In this document: one piece after another, positions 1 to 7,340 of the stretch
How positions within the stretch are numbered: position 1 is the first letter of the stretch
How the letters are laid out: the number at the start of each line of letters is the position of its first letter
Assembly (NCBI GenBank): GCA_020345705.1
Contig: CP070766.1
Location: 166,337-183,232, forward strand
Length of the DNA: 16,896 bases
Origin: Candidatus Zixiibacteriota bacterium
Lineage (GTDB): Bacteria; Zixibacteria; MSB-5A5; GN15; PGXB01
Reading direction: 5' to 3'
Made by a program: the position numbers and the translations under genes
Notes under the pieces: generated by a model
Database searches by the model: none
The model's input: only the letters and a program-made list of their open reading frames with translations
Told to the model about the DNA's origin: nothing

Positions 1-525
1 CGAGGATACGTTTATCGAGGTCACCATGCCCGCCACCGGCGTCCTAAGGTCGACCAGCCGCCTGGCGGCATCGAAATTCGCCTTTGCAACTTCATACTCG
101 GTCTTAGCTCCATCAAACTGTGACTCCGAAACCGCCCCTTCCTCGAAGAGGTATTTCATCTTCTTGAAATTCTTTTCGGCATTCTGGAAAACCGATGAAG
201 CCTGCACGTAATTGGAGGTCGGACCCATCCGATCCAGCATCACCAGCACATCATCCGCTTTGACATAATCTCCCTCATTGACCATGACCTTTTCGACGGC
301 CTCCGCGATCTTGGCCGTGAGGACGGCATGCTTTTCTCCTTCGAGTGTTCCGGTAAAGTTTTTCTTGAGTTCTTGATTCGAGGTTGTCACAATCTCACCT
401 TTGACCGATACCGTCCGTTCGGAGGCATCGGTGCCGGTTTGTTCATTGCCGCCACAGCCGACAAGACCGACTACCAGAAATATTATGCTGATGAATCCGA
501 GTCTGTTATTTCTTTTGCAGATCAT
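1..525 (-). CDS. Efflux periplasmic adaptor (HlyD/AcrA-type membrane fusion) lipoprotein, C-terminally cut by the window edge
   Basis: The frame is open from an ATG at 525 to the window edge, giving 175 residues of the N-terminal part. The start has GAGGAG four bases upstream and lies 14 nt after the tolC-like stop. Residues 8-24 form a hydrophobic signal ending in a lipobox (L-V-G-C, lipidated Cys24). Residues about 69-98 are the first half of a biotinyl-lipoyl-like domain (valine/glycine-rich, ending V-L-V-M-L-D). Residues about 103-155 are a short predicted helical hairpin. The second lipoyl half begins with T-P-V-A-G-M-V near 162. In this family such proteins bridge an inner-membrane pump (RND or ABC) to a TolC channel across the periplasm. 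The neighbouring TolC-like and TetR genes support an efflux operon. The pump gene, and hence the substrate, is not visible. Confidence 0.88.
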   Translation of the reverse strand, partial: MICKRNNRLGFISIIFLVVGLVGCGGNEQTGTDASERTVSVKGEIVTTSNQELKKNFTGTLEGEKHAVLTAKIAEAVEKVMVNEGDYVKADDVLVMLDRMGPTSNYVQASSVFQNAEKNFKKMKYLFEEGAVSESQFDGAKTEYEVAKANFDAARRLVDLRTPVAGMVTSINVSS

Positions 526-539
526 GTGTCTCCTCACTA

Positions 540-1871
540 CTATATGATATCAAAGCTCACCGCTTTTCTCAATGCCGATTTTGCCAGCCGGAAGCTATAG
601 ATGGCTCGGGCAAAGTTTGTCCGCGCATCCGTCAGCGCCGTCTGCGCCGACAGGACTTCCAGTTGCGTTCCGACCCCTGACTGGTACCTGAGATTGGCTA
701 TTCTCGTGCCTTCCTCGGCCTGCCCGATGGTTTCTTTCTGAAGGTCGAGCGCTTTTTTGGCCGTCATAAGATTATCATGCGCCTGCTCAACTTCCAGCCG
801 AATGTCGTCTCGTTTTTGCTGTTCTCCCAGCACCGCCTGGTAATAGTCCACCTTGGCCTTGCGGACTTCACCGATGGTCCGGGCGCCGTCAAAGATGGGT
901 ATGTTCAGAAGAAGCGAAGCCGTCCAGGTTTTTGAGATTTCTTTGTCGTTCAATCTGAAATCGTCAGAAGACGCCGTCACCTGGTAGGTGGTGTTGAAAT
1001 CCAGACTGGGAAACAGCCAATTTCCTTTCGCAATCCTGACCGCCTTATCATAGCCGCGCTTCTGCAGTTCCGCCTGTTTGATTTCCGGACGATTCTTGAG
1101 CGCGATCGGAATCAGAGAGTCAAGCGGCGGCAGGTCCACCAACATCGTATCGGATAAATCCGAGACAAGGACTATTTCCTCTTCCAAGGGCAGTCCCAGA
1201 TAAGACTTAAGACTCTTGCGGGAGATATTGAGCTGAGACTCGGCCGCAATACGCTGCGGCTCGAGGTTAAGCTTTTCCACGCGAGCGCGCAGGAGTTCAT
1301 ATTCCGAAACCATCCCCTGGCCGTAATACTTCTCCACCACTTCCAGATTGTAGCTGAGCTGTTCATAAGCGCTGTTCAACACCTCAAGATTGGATCTGGC
1401 CAGAATAGCGTTATAAAACATCGATTCGGCCCCGAAAATGATCTGGGATTCGACTTCATTGACCTTTTCTTTCGAGTACTTCTCATATATTCTGGCGATG
1501 CTCATCGCCGATGAAACCTTCCCCCCGGCATAAAGCGGCTGGGTAAAGGACAGGGAGAAATCAAAGTCATTCTTCTGACTGATGGGAATCTTGGTAAAAC
1601 CCTCGCCGCCCTCAAAATCGGGCAGGAAGATTTCTCTGACTTGAATGTTGCGGCTGTACCGGCCGTCAAGACTGATGTCCGGCAGCGCCCCGGCCCGAGC
1701 GGCAATTATCTCACCACGGGCCCGGTCCAGTTCCTTTCTGACCGATTGGAATTGTCGGTTGTACTGGATGGCCATATCCCTGACCTTTTCGACCGTGAGA
1801 ATGGTCTCGGCGCCGACTGCACCCAAGCCAAGCATCCATACCACAGTTATCGCAATTATTTTTTTCACCAT
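540..1871 (-). CDS. TolC-family outer-membrane efflux channel
   Basis: This 443-residue protein has a Sec signal peptide (charged M-V-K-K start, hydrophobic core, cleavage near A-E at 21-22). Two consecutive outer-membrane-efflux repeats follow (about 24-215 and 235-435), rich in long amphipathic helices. The segment Q-P-L-Y-A-G-G-K (near 110-117) and its second-repeat counterpart I-P-I-F-D-G-A-R are the typical strand/loop signatures of TolC trimers. The length is normal for the family. The ATG at 1871 is preceded by GGGA (1878-1881) and sits 3 nt after the tetR stop, so the two genes are almost certainly cotranscribed. Role: the trimer forms the outer-membrane exit duct for the adaptor and pump encoded downstream. 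The substrate cannot be told from the sequence. Confidence 0.93.
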   Translation of the reverse strand: MVKKIIAITVVWMLGLGAVGAETILTVEKVRDMAIQYNRQFQSVRKELDRARGEIIAARAGALPDISLDGRYSRNIQVREIFLPDFEGGEGFTKIPISQKNDFDFSLSFTQPLYAGGKVSSAMSIARIYEKYSKEKVNEVESQIIFGAESMFYNAILARSNLEVLNSAYEQLSYNLEVVEKYYGQGMVSEYELLRARVEKLNLEPQRIAAESQLNISRKSLKSYLGLPLEEEIVLVSDLSDTMLVDLPPLDSLIPIALKNRPEIKQAELQKRGYDKAVRIAKGNWLFPSLDFNTTYQVTASSDDFRLNDKEISKTWTASLLLNIPIFDGARTIGEVRKAKVDYYQAVLGEQQKRDDIRLEVEQAHDNLMTAKKALDLQKETIGQAEEGTRIANLRYQSGVGTQLEVLSAQTALTDARTNFARAIYSFRLAKSALRKAVSFDII

Positions 1872-1874
1872 ATA

Positions 1875-2474
1875 CTATCCCAGCTTCAATTTATTTTTTT
1901 TTAAATAGAGTTTCGTGATTTCAACGACCTGTTTGGACAATCCGCGAAGATCATCCTCTCCCCCATAGCAGGTCTGTCTGACCATCAGGCCGTCAAAGAT
2001 GGCGTGCAGGAGCGTGAAGAATGAATCGCACTCCCGCTTCTTCAAGTCACCCGATTTCTGCAGAAATCTGACAATTTGGTTCTGCATATTCTTGTGCTCC
2101 TCGGCCAGGAAATCCTTCACCCGGCGTATCGTGTGCGCCTTTTGCCAGAACTCCACGGTCAGGAATTTATGATCCTCAATAAGCTTGAAGGCCGACTGTA
2201 TGGCCTTTTCGATGGCCTTTTCGGGATTGGCCTCCTCGTCAAGCGCCCGGGTAATTTTCCGGGCAATCGAATCGTTGACTTCCTTCACGACGGCAAAGAA
2301 GACGTCCTCCTTGTTCCTGAAATGGAAATAAAGCGCCCCTTTTGTCAATCCGGCTGTCCGCGCGATTTCCTCGGTCGTGGCGCCGGCATAACCTTTTCGA
2401 GCGAATACTCTCTCCGCCGCTTTTATCAGTTGGGCCCGTCTCTTTTTCGCGGGCTGTTTGGGGCTTTGCTTCAC
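1875..2474 (-). CDS. TetR/AcrR-family transcriptional repressor of the efflux operon
   Basis: This 199-residue protein uses a GTG start at 2474 with GAAAGG about 7 nt upstream. Residues 11-60 are a canonical TetR DNA-binding domain: R-R-A-Q-L-I-K-A-A-E-R-V-F, then the helix-turn-helix around 31-54 with T-T-E-E-I-A, G-L-T-K-G-A-L-Y-F-H-F and K-E-D. The remaining ~140 residues are helical and variable, as expected for the ligand-binding and dimer domain. It is the first gene of the tetR-tolC-adaptor operon. Two palindromes lie immediately upstream over the promoter, so autoregulation together with repression of the efflux genes is the simplest model. The inducer is unknown. Confidence 0.93.
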   Translation of the reverse strand: MKQSPKQPAKKRRAQLIKAAERVFARKGYAGATTEEIARTAGLTKGALYFHFRNKEDVFFAVVKEVNDSIARKITRALDEEANPEKAIEKAIQSAFKLIEDHKFLTVEFWQKAHTIRRVKDFLAEEHKNMQNQIVRFLQKSGDLKKRECDSFFTLLHAIFDGLMVRQTCYGGEDDLRGLSKQVVEITKLYLKKNKLKLG

Positions 2475-2493
2475 TGCGCAGCCTTTCTTTTAA

Positions 2494-2511
2494 ATACCGA
2501 CCGGTAGGTAT
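2494..2511. promoter_or_regulatory. Putative TetR operator O1
   Basis: This is an 18-bp near-perfect palindrome, ATACCGACCGGTAGGTAT, with one mismatched pair (positions 6 and 13). It lies between the predicted transcription start and the tetR start codon. Its centre is 22 bp (about two helical turns) from that of the second palindrome. TACC/GGTA arms are common among TetR-family operators. Repressor binding is inferred from position and symmetry. Confidence 0.75.
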
Positions 2512-2515
2512 TAAG

Positions 2516-2533
2516 ATACCTACCAGCAGGTAT
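2516..2533. promoter_or_regulatory. Putative TetR operator O2
   Basis: This second 18-bp inverted repeat, ATACCTACCAGCAGGTAT, has six-base perfect outer arms (ATACCT/AGGTAT) and a less symmetric centre. It shares the ATACC and GGTAT arms with O1. It abuts the -10 box (2536-2541) and covers the predicted transcription start, so bound repressor would block RNA polymerase. Confidence 0.72.
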
Positions 2534-2535
2534 GT

Positions 2536-2563
2536 ATTATACACGGTGATACGCGATTGTCAA
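2536..2563 (-). promoter_or_regulatory. Sigma70-type promoter of the tetR-tolC-adaptor operon
   Basis: On the minus strand a perfect TTGACA (2558-2563) is followed by 16 bp and a perfect TATAAT (2536-2541). The predicted start is near 2529, inside O2. Such a strong promoter fits an operon that is held off by a repressor. Confidence 0.82.
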
Positions 2564-2586
2564 GAAATTGTTCGGATTTTTTCGAG

Positions 2587-2606
2587 AAAATCACCAGGGC
2601 GATTTT
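2587..2606 (-). terminator. Weak candidate terminator downstream of corA
   Basis: The minus strand reads AAAATCGCCCTGGTGATTTT, which can form an 8-bp stem (one G-T pair) with a four-base loop. The stem is A/T-rich and the following bases are CTCG, not a run of T, so intrinsic termination would be weak. It is the only hairpin I see between the corA stop and the tetR promoter. Confidence 0.25.
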
Positions 2607-2656
2607 TCATGACGGGCGGGCGGCGTATGCCACTGGCGCCCACTGACTTAGGGGAA

Positions 2657-3643
2657 TTATATCCATTTCTTCCGCTTGAAAAAGATGATCATTATCAGTG
2701 TGATTATGACTATAATGGCCCAGAAGATCACGTAGCCGTACTTCCATTGCAGTTCCGGCATAAACCGGAAATTCATACCCCACATTCCAACCAGGAAGGT
2801 TGGCGGCATCAGGATTACCGTGAAAATCGTCAGAACCTTAATTATCTCGTTGGTCTTGGTTGATACGTTCGAGAAATAAACCTCCAGCGCCGAGATCAGG
2901 GTATCCCGATGCGATTCGGACAGCTCGATTACTCGAGTCAGATTATCCAGCACGTCTCGGAAATAAAGGGCGGCCCGGTCTGTGATCTGCGGAAACTGCC
3001 GCCGGCTTATCTGGCTGAGAATTTCCTTCTGGGGCAGCGCCACCCGTTTAAGATCATAGATGTCGCGCCTCAAAGTAAATATCTTCTTAACCGTCTCCTC
3101 ATCCGGTTCCTCAAGGACGTCTTTTTCGATGGTATCGACTTCCCGCTCGAAGTATTCGAGGATACTGTTATAATTGTCAACCATCACATCAAGGAGGTTG
3201 TGAAAAAGGAATTCCGCGCCCCGCGACATAAGCCTCTCGTCTCTTATCGCCCTGTTGTAAAGATAGTTGAATATCCGGTGATGCTCATCGTGAACGGTCA
3301 CAACCGTGTTTTTGGTCAGAAAGATGTATACCTCAAGGAGCTTCAGCCCCTCGTCCGGATCGATCCGGTCGGCGATGGAGAACTCGGTATAGATATAGTT
3401 CTTATAATCGTCGATTTTGGACCGCGTCAGCTCGGTGATGGTATCTTCTTCTTCGATGACGTCTTCGATGGCCAGCGGATGGAAATGGAAGTCGTGGGTA
3501 AGGACAAAAGATTCCTGGTCATCGGGATCGACCATGTCAATCCACAGAACCGCCTCGGGCTCCGCGAAGAGAGTGTCGAAATCGGCGATCCCTTTGATTT
3601 CCTGCACCTTCTGGTCAGGTTTCCATAGAAGCGACCTGATCAT
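2657..3643 (-). CDS. corA: CorA-family magnesium/divalent cation channel
   Basis: This 328-residue protein is of typical CorA length. The large N-terminal cytosolic domain (about 1-260) is acidic, with long helices. Two C-terminal transmembrane helices follow (about 264-286 and 302-322). The family signature G-M-N is at 289-291, directly followed by F-R-F-M-P-E-L, the complete pore-loop motif. The C-terminus is basic (K-R-K-K). CorA forms homopentameric Mg2+ (also Co2+/Ni2+) channels in the inner membrane. The ATG at 3643 overlaps the TGA of the upstream flippase-like gene in an ATGA arrangement, which implies translational coupling. No riboswitch-like leader is present. Confidence 0.96.
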   Translation of the reverse strand: MIRSLLWKPDQKVQEIKGIADFDTLFAEPEAVLWIDMVDPDDQESFVLTHDFHFHPLAIEDVIEEEDTITELTRSKIDDYKNYIYTEFSIADRIDPDEGLKLLEVYIFLTKNTVVTVHDEHHRIFNYLYNRAIRDERLMSRGAEFLFHNLLDVMVDNYNSILEYFEREVDTIEKDVLEEPDEETVKKIFTLRRDIYDLKRVALPQKEILSQISRRQFPQITDRAALYFRDVLDNLTRVIELSESHRDTLISALEVYFSNVSTKTNEIIKVLTIFTVILMPPTFLVGMWGMNFRFMPELQWKYGYVIFWAIIVIITLIMIIFFKRKKWI

Positions 3644-4680
3644 GACGCGTCTTTCTCCACAATCACTTCATCCTCGACTTGCTCAAGGACCTCTTCCTTC
3701 TCGCCTTCCTCTTTAATCTCCTTTAAGGTCATACGTTCCGTATGGAGGAAGAAGAAGCCCATGACAAATATCGGAATGAAGTCCAGAATATGGAGCGCCA
3801 GGGCGTAGAGAACGGCATCCGATTTGACAACTTTGAAGGCCAGAAGCGGCGCGACCACGGCCAGCTCGAAGGTTCCGGCGTTGCCCGGAGTAATAGGAAC
3901 CATCAGCACAATAGTATTTATGACCATCACGACTACCGCAATAATAAGCGGGAATTCAAAGCCGAACGATTCAAAGAGAAAATATATTATCATTATGTGG
4001 ACGCCCCACGACGTGAACGACAAAATCAGTGTCCGGAAGAAATACTCGGTAGAACGTAATAGTGCGATGCCGCGCGTGAACGAAAGGGCGAATTTTTTTA
4101 GAGTAATGTATACGCCGGGCCAGCGGTGCCTCAGAATTTTGCGCCCGAGAGTGCCTATCTGATTCTTGAACTGGAGCATTAGATAGAGCATAACCAGCAA
4201 GGAAATCGTGACGGCGGCGATTATATAACTGATTGAACGGTACTCCGCCGGGAAGACAAAGGCCATTGACAAAAGCAGGATAAGCACCAGCAGGCTGATG
4301 GCATCAAAGAGAATCTCGATGACAATGGTTGAGAAAACATATGTCTTCGAAAGTCCTTCACGCTTGGAAAACAAGAGCAGTCGGCCGACCTGGCCGGTCA
4401 GGACCGGCATAACGATGTTTATCACCTGTCCGGCGGAATAAAGCGTGATAACTCGGAGCATCCGGATTTTCCTGGTCTTTTCGACAATCGTTCTCCACCG
4501 AACCGCCCTCAGAACAATCAGCAGGAATTCCATGACGAGAGCTGGAATTAAATAGTAGAAATTGACTCTCTCAATCAGCTTCTCGACATCAGCCAACCGG
4601 ATATCTTTGACGCAGTACGCCAGAAGAACCACGGCAATAATCGTCCCCCACAGCTCCTTCTTTTTCAAGAACGGCGGCAT
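3640..4680 (-). CDS. Flippase-like integral membrane protein (lysylphosphatidylglycerol synthase TM-domain / UPF0104 family)
   Basis: This is a 346-residue polytopic protein with about eight hydrophobic segments (roughly 10-24, 42-60, 77-97, 115-140, 150-170, 217-237, 244-266 and 288-312). Family hallmarks are visible: L-R-A-V-R-W-R (58-63), T-G-Q-V-G-R-L-L-L-F (95-104), V-I-E-I-L-F-D near 120-126, and P-I-T-P-G-N-A-G-T-F-E (262-272). The last 30 residues are a charged cytosolic tail. Members are lipid or glycolipid transport-like proteins, and the substrate here is unknown. I chose the ATG at 4680 with GGAG four bases upstream. The frame could extend to a TTG at 4758, but that codon lies upstream of a good promoter and the extra 26 residues are not hydrophobic. 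It is coupled to corA by a 4-nt overlap. Confidence 0.85.
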   Translation of the reverse strand: MPPFLKKKELWGTIIAVVLLAYCVKDIRLADVEKLIERVNFYYLIPALVMEFLLIVLRAVRWRTIVEKTRKIRMLRVITLYSAGQVINIVMPVLTGQVGRLLLFSKREGLSKTYVFSTIVIEILFDAISLLVLILLLSMAFVFPAEYRSISYIIAAVTISLLVMLYLMLQFKNQIGTLGRKILRHRWPGVYITLKKFALSFTRGIALLRSTEYFFRTLILSFTSWGVHIMIIYFLFESFGFEFPLIIAVVVMVINTIVLMVPITPGNAGTFELAVVAPLLAFKVVKSDAVLYALALHILDFIPIFVMGFFFLHTERMTLKEIKEEGEKEEVLEQVEDEVIVEKDAS

Positions 4681-4684
4681 AGCA

Positions 4685-4688
4685 CTCC
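4685..4688 (-). promoter_or_regulatory. Ribosome binding site deciding the flippase start
   Basis: The minus strand reads GGAG-TGCT-ATG. It supports the ATG at 4680 over the TTG at 4758, which has no comparable site. Confidence 0.6.
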
Positions 4689-4714
4689 AAAAATTAAACC
4701 GGCCGGGGCCGGTT
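4688..4714 (-). terminator. Strong GC hairpin with T-tract: bat-operon terminator or 5'-leader attenuator
   Basis: The minus strand contains AACCGGCCCCGGCCGGTT (4714-4697), with perfect 8-base arms, followed by TAATTTTTGG. That is a classic intrinsic terminator shape for transcripts arriving from batE (stop at 4778). It also lies just downstream of a predicted promoter (4726-4754), so transcripts from that promoter would begin with this hairpin. It could then act as an attenuator or a protective 5' stem. Confidence 0.6.
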
Positions 4715-4725
4715 GCTGATTTCCC

Positions 4726-4754
4726 AAAATAAAAATTTTGAAATTCAGTGTCAA
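4726..4754 (-). promoter_or_regulatory. Candidate sigma70-type promoter for flippase-corA
   Basis: On the minus strand a perfect TTGACA (4749-4754) is separated by 17 bp from TATTTT (4726-4731, four of six matches to TATAAT). The DNA between them is very A/T-rich. The predicted start is near 4719, about 40 nt before the ATG at 4680 and directly before the GC hairpin. Confidence 0.55.
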
Positions 4755-4777
4755 TCAAAATCAGTCTGATTCCCGTC

Positions 4778-5536
4778 TCAGATTATCTCGATATCATCCT
4801 TTCTTATCCAGCCTTTTCGTTTGTTCTCAAAGATGACAAGATAGTAATCATCAACCTTCTTCCCAACCTCAAAGGTAAGTCCAAATGCTCCAACAAATTC
4901 CACGTCACTGTCAACCGAAGGGGCGCTGAAGACTCGCGCTTCCTCGGAAACGATCACGCCGGTCTTGGTCAGGTACTCAATCCGGTATTTGTAGGTCGTC
5001 ATTCCCAAGCCGACAAGCATAAGAATAAGTAAGACATAAACCAGAAGCTTGCTGCCAAATCCTTGAAGCCGAAAATATATCATCGCGCTGAGAAAGAGGA
5101 AGAAGACGACAAACAGAACCGACGAAATCCAGGCTATCTTCTCCAGTGTGAACGGCGAGACCACCATTTTCATGAATTCCGTGACGGGATTCACCTTGAC
5201 CCCTTCCAGCCTGGTGGGCATAAACTGACGGGCAAAAGCAAGGTTCGCATTGATGTCGTCATCATTGGGATTCAGCCGTTTGGCTCGAAGATAATACAAT
5301 ATGGCGTAGCCTAATTGCCCCTGTTTGAAATGGCAGTTACCTATGTTGAAGTGAAGGGCGGCTGACTCATAGCCCATACCGGCAACCTCGACGTACTCAT
5401 CCAGGGCAAGGTCATACTCTTTCTGCTCAAAATGATTATTCGCCGAGGCGAATAAGGAATCGACGCCAAGCGCGGAGGCGCCGCCGGGAAGACTAACCGC
5501 GGCGACAATCACCAGGATGGCCAGGCTTCTAAGCAA
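4778..5536 (-). CDS. batE: BatE-like TPR and SH3-domain membrane protein
   Basis: This 252-residue protein has a signal peptide (1-22, ending A-S-A). TPR-like helices follow at about 24-105 (A-L-H-F-N-I-G-N-C-H-F-K-Q-G, A-I-L-Y-Y-L-R-A-K-R-L-N-P). Two transmembrane helices lie at about 133-154 and 163-182. A C-terminal bacterial SH3-type domain occupies 195-250 and ends in W-I-R-K-D-D-I-E. This TPR-2TM-SH3 plan is that of BatE at the end of Bacteroidetes-type bat operons. The start is TTG at 5536, overlapping the batD end by 8 nt. It is chosen because GGAGGAG lies 7 nt upstream and the signal peptide begins there. It is last in the bat operon, so the 4688-4714 hairpin probably ends the transcript. 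Confidence 0.85.
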   Translation of the reverse strand: MLRSLAILVIVAAVSLPGGASALGVDSLFASANNHFEQKEYDLALDEYVEVAGMGYESAALHFNIGNCHFKQGQLGYAILYYLRAKRLNPNDDDINANLAFARQFMPTRLEGVKVNPVTEFMKMVVSPFTLEKIAWISSVLFVVFFLFLSAMIYFRLQGFGSKLLVYVLLILMLVGLGMTTYKYRIEYLTKTGVIVSEEARVFSAPSVDSDVEFVGAFGLTFEVGKKVDDYYLVIFENKRKGWIRKDDIEII

Positions 5537-7340
5537 TCGAAATCTCCTCCAGCCGAACCAGAATTTTTTCAGCCAGTTTCAGCGATTGCATGACTTCATG
5601 CTGGGGAACGTCCACTGCCGAATACTGAGCGAAGTCGGCTCTCCTAAACAGATCGGCGGTCCAGCGTTCAAGCTCTTCATCAGAGCCGGCCTCCTTTAAG
5701 ATATCAAGCAGACCGTCGCTGGTTAATCCGTGTGGTGAAATGTTCAGCTTGTCGGCGATATAGGAAAATATGGCCAATCTTATCTCCGCGTAGAACTCCG
5801 TCGCCCGGTTGGAACGAGCCAGCTTGCTTGCCGCTGCCAATCGCTTCTTGGCCAGCTTTCGGGCCCCGCTGGAACGCGCGTAGCCGAGATCGCTGGCCAG
5901 TTTCTCGCGGCGTTTGCTGCCCACCCAAACTGCTGCAAGAACCAGAACCGGGATTATGTTTATCACCAGATAAACTGGCCTGAAGATTACCAGAGGTTTT
6001 CTCAGACCTATCTCACCCGGGCTTGTTTTTATGAATCTTATGTCCTTGGCATTGGGGTCAACCACTCTTCCGGCAACCGGACGGAACGGCATATCGGCAT
6101 ATTCGCCCTCCTCGGCAGGAGTGACGTTAAGGATAATCGCCCGGGTAGAAAAAACCTTGTAACTTCCGGAGGTGGGATCAAAGAAACTGAACTCAACCGG
6201 CGGAATGGTCAGCTTGCCCGCTCGTTTGGGAATATAGGCCTCCTCAAAAATCTTCGTCCCGCCGATGACACCGTTAAGTTTTGATACTTTCTCGCTCGAA
6301 GATGCTCTGTAAATTCTGAAATCCTTAAGATCGCCGATCGCCGGCTCCGCCACAGTGGCAATATTGCCCGTCCCGGTGATCTTGTACGTTACCGTCACAG
6401 GCTGATTGACCTCCACCGCCGCTTTGTCAACCGAAGAAGAAATCTTGAAATTACCGACCGTGCCGGAGAAATCGGTCGGCTTGCCTTCAGCCGGCAAAGG
6501 CCGAACCGTGACACTCAGCGGCTTCGACCGTGCGGTCACCTTCTCTCCCTGGACAAAGAAATCATCGAATACGGTAAAGGGGTCCAGCCGACGCGACCGC
6601 CTTTTTGAGGGTACGGTGGCCGTAACCATGGCCGAGCCGATTTTCAGATCACCCGAGCGGGTCGGGAATAGCGCGGTGTTGATCTCGATGACTTTGTATC
6701 GTTTCCCGTTGACCACTTCGTAGTAAGATTTCTGCGGGTCGATAATATCCGTCCAGAAGTCCGTCGTCTGCGGAGCGGTGTAGTCCGGTTGAGAATAGAG
6801 CTGAACGGCATGATAGAACTTCACTCGCAGCGTTATCTGTTCATTGACGTAGGCCCTTTTCTTGTTGACTTCGGCCGTCAGGAAAATGGGGCGATCATCA
6901 CCCTCCTGAGTATCGGGCTGTTCCTGTGGCCTCTTGTCATGCCTGGCCGTGGCCCCGGCGGCCAGTACCTTCAGGGTGGCATCGTTGGATTCATACCTTT
7001 TTTGATTGTAAACAACAACCGCCGGCTTGATGACAAACGTCCCTTCCCGCCTTGGCGTGAGAAGATAATTGTAAGCCAGCGCGGCCTCGACGCGGCCGTT
7101 GACAATAGAAATGTTCGTCGATGTCCCCTGAGGATAATAGTCAAACATGGAAAGGTTGGGAAGCTCCGGTTTGGGAAGATTCTGCTGCGGACCGGAAACG
7201 GTGATGGTCAATGTCACCTGGCTGCCCAGATTAACCACGTCTCGGCTAAGAGACATGGCAATTGAGATATCGTCCTGCGCCGCAAGCGCGGCGGGGATCA
7301 GACAGAGCAGTACGAAAAATATTCTGCTGACGCGGCTCAC
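5529..7340 (-). CDS. batD: BatD oxygen-tolerance family membrane protein
   Basis: This 603-residue protein has a signal peptide (1-20, cleaved A-L-A/A-Q). Three beta-sandwich-like periplasmic regions follow (about 23-127, 150-282 and 296-407), including the BatD signatures Y-Y-P-Q-G-T-S (68-74) and L-P-A-E-G-K-P-T-D-F-S-G-T-V-G-N-F (282-298). One transmembrane helix lies at about 452-474, followed by a basic stretch and a helical cytosolic domain (510-600). Length and layout match BatD. The cytosolic domain carries F516-Y517, T540 and A568-D569 with the same spacing as in the two smaller BatD-like proteins of this locus. The GTG start at 7340 overlaps the batC stop (GTGA) and has a strong Shine-Dalgarno. 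BatD is thought to work with BatA/BatB at the inner membrane; its molecular role is not settled. Confidence 0.93.
   Translation of the reverse strand: MSRVSRIFFVLLCLIPAALAAQDDISIAMSLSRDVVNLGSQVTLTITVSGPQQNLPKPELPNLSMFDYYPQGTSTNISIVNGRVEAALAYNYLLTPRREGTFVIKPAVVVYNQKRYESNDATLKVLAAGATARHDKRPQEQPDTQEGDDRPIFLTAEVNKKRAYVNEQITLRVKFYHAVQLYSQPDYTAPQTTDFWTDIIDPQKSYYEVVNGKRYKVIEINTALFPTRSGDLKIGSAMVTATVPSKRRSRRLDPFTVFDDFFVQGEKVTARSKPLSVTVRPLPAEGKPTDFSGTVGNFKISSSVDKAAVEVNQPVTVTYKITGTGNIATVAEPAIGDLKDFRIYRASSSEKVSKLNGVIGGTKIFEEAYIPKRAGKLTIPPVEFSFFDPTSGSYKVFSTRAIILNVTPAEEGEYADMPFRPVAGRVVDPNAKDIRFIKTSPGEIGLRKPLVIFRPVYLVINIIPVLVLAAVWVGSKRREKLASDLGYARSSGARKLAKKRLAAASKLARSNRATEFYAEIRLAIFSYIADKLNISPHGLTSDGLLDILKEAGSDEELERWTADLFRRADFAQYSAVDVPQHEVMQSLKLAEKILVRLEEISIA
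5544..5550 (-). promoter_or_regulatory. Perfect Shine-Dalgarno for the TTG start of batE
   Basis: GGAGGAG ends 7 nt before TTG (5536), inside the last codons of batD. It makes the unusual TTG credible and suggests coupling to batD translation. Confidence 0.75.

Noticed and set aside
2909..3628. 239-residue plus-strand frame
   Set aside because: It lies entirely antisense to the corA coding region, which has full family signatures. It has no ribosome site or recognisable domain.
4681..4758. TTG-initiated 26-residue N-terminal extension of the flippase-like protein
   Set aside because: The TTG lies upstream of a good promoter, the stretch includes the GC hairpin, and the ATG at 4680 has a proper ribosome site.
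4759..4771. Small inverted repeat AATCAGTCTGATT just after the batE stop
   Set aside because: It has only a 5-bp A/T-rich stem without a T-tract. The GC hairpin at 4697-4714 is a far better terminator.
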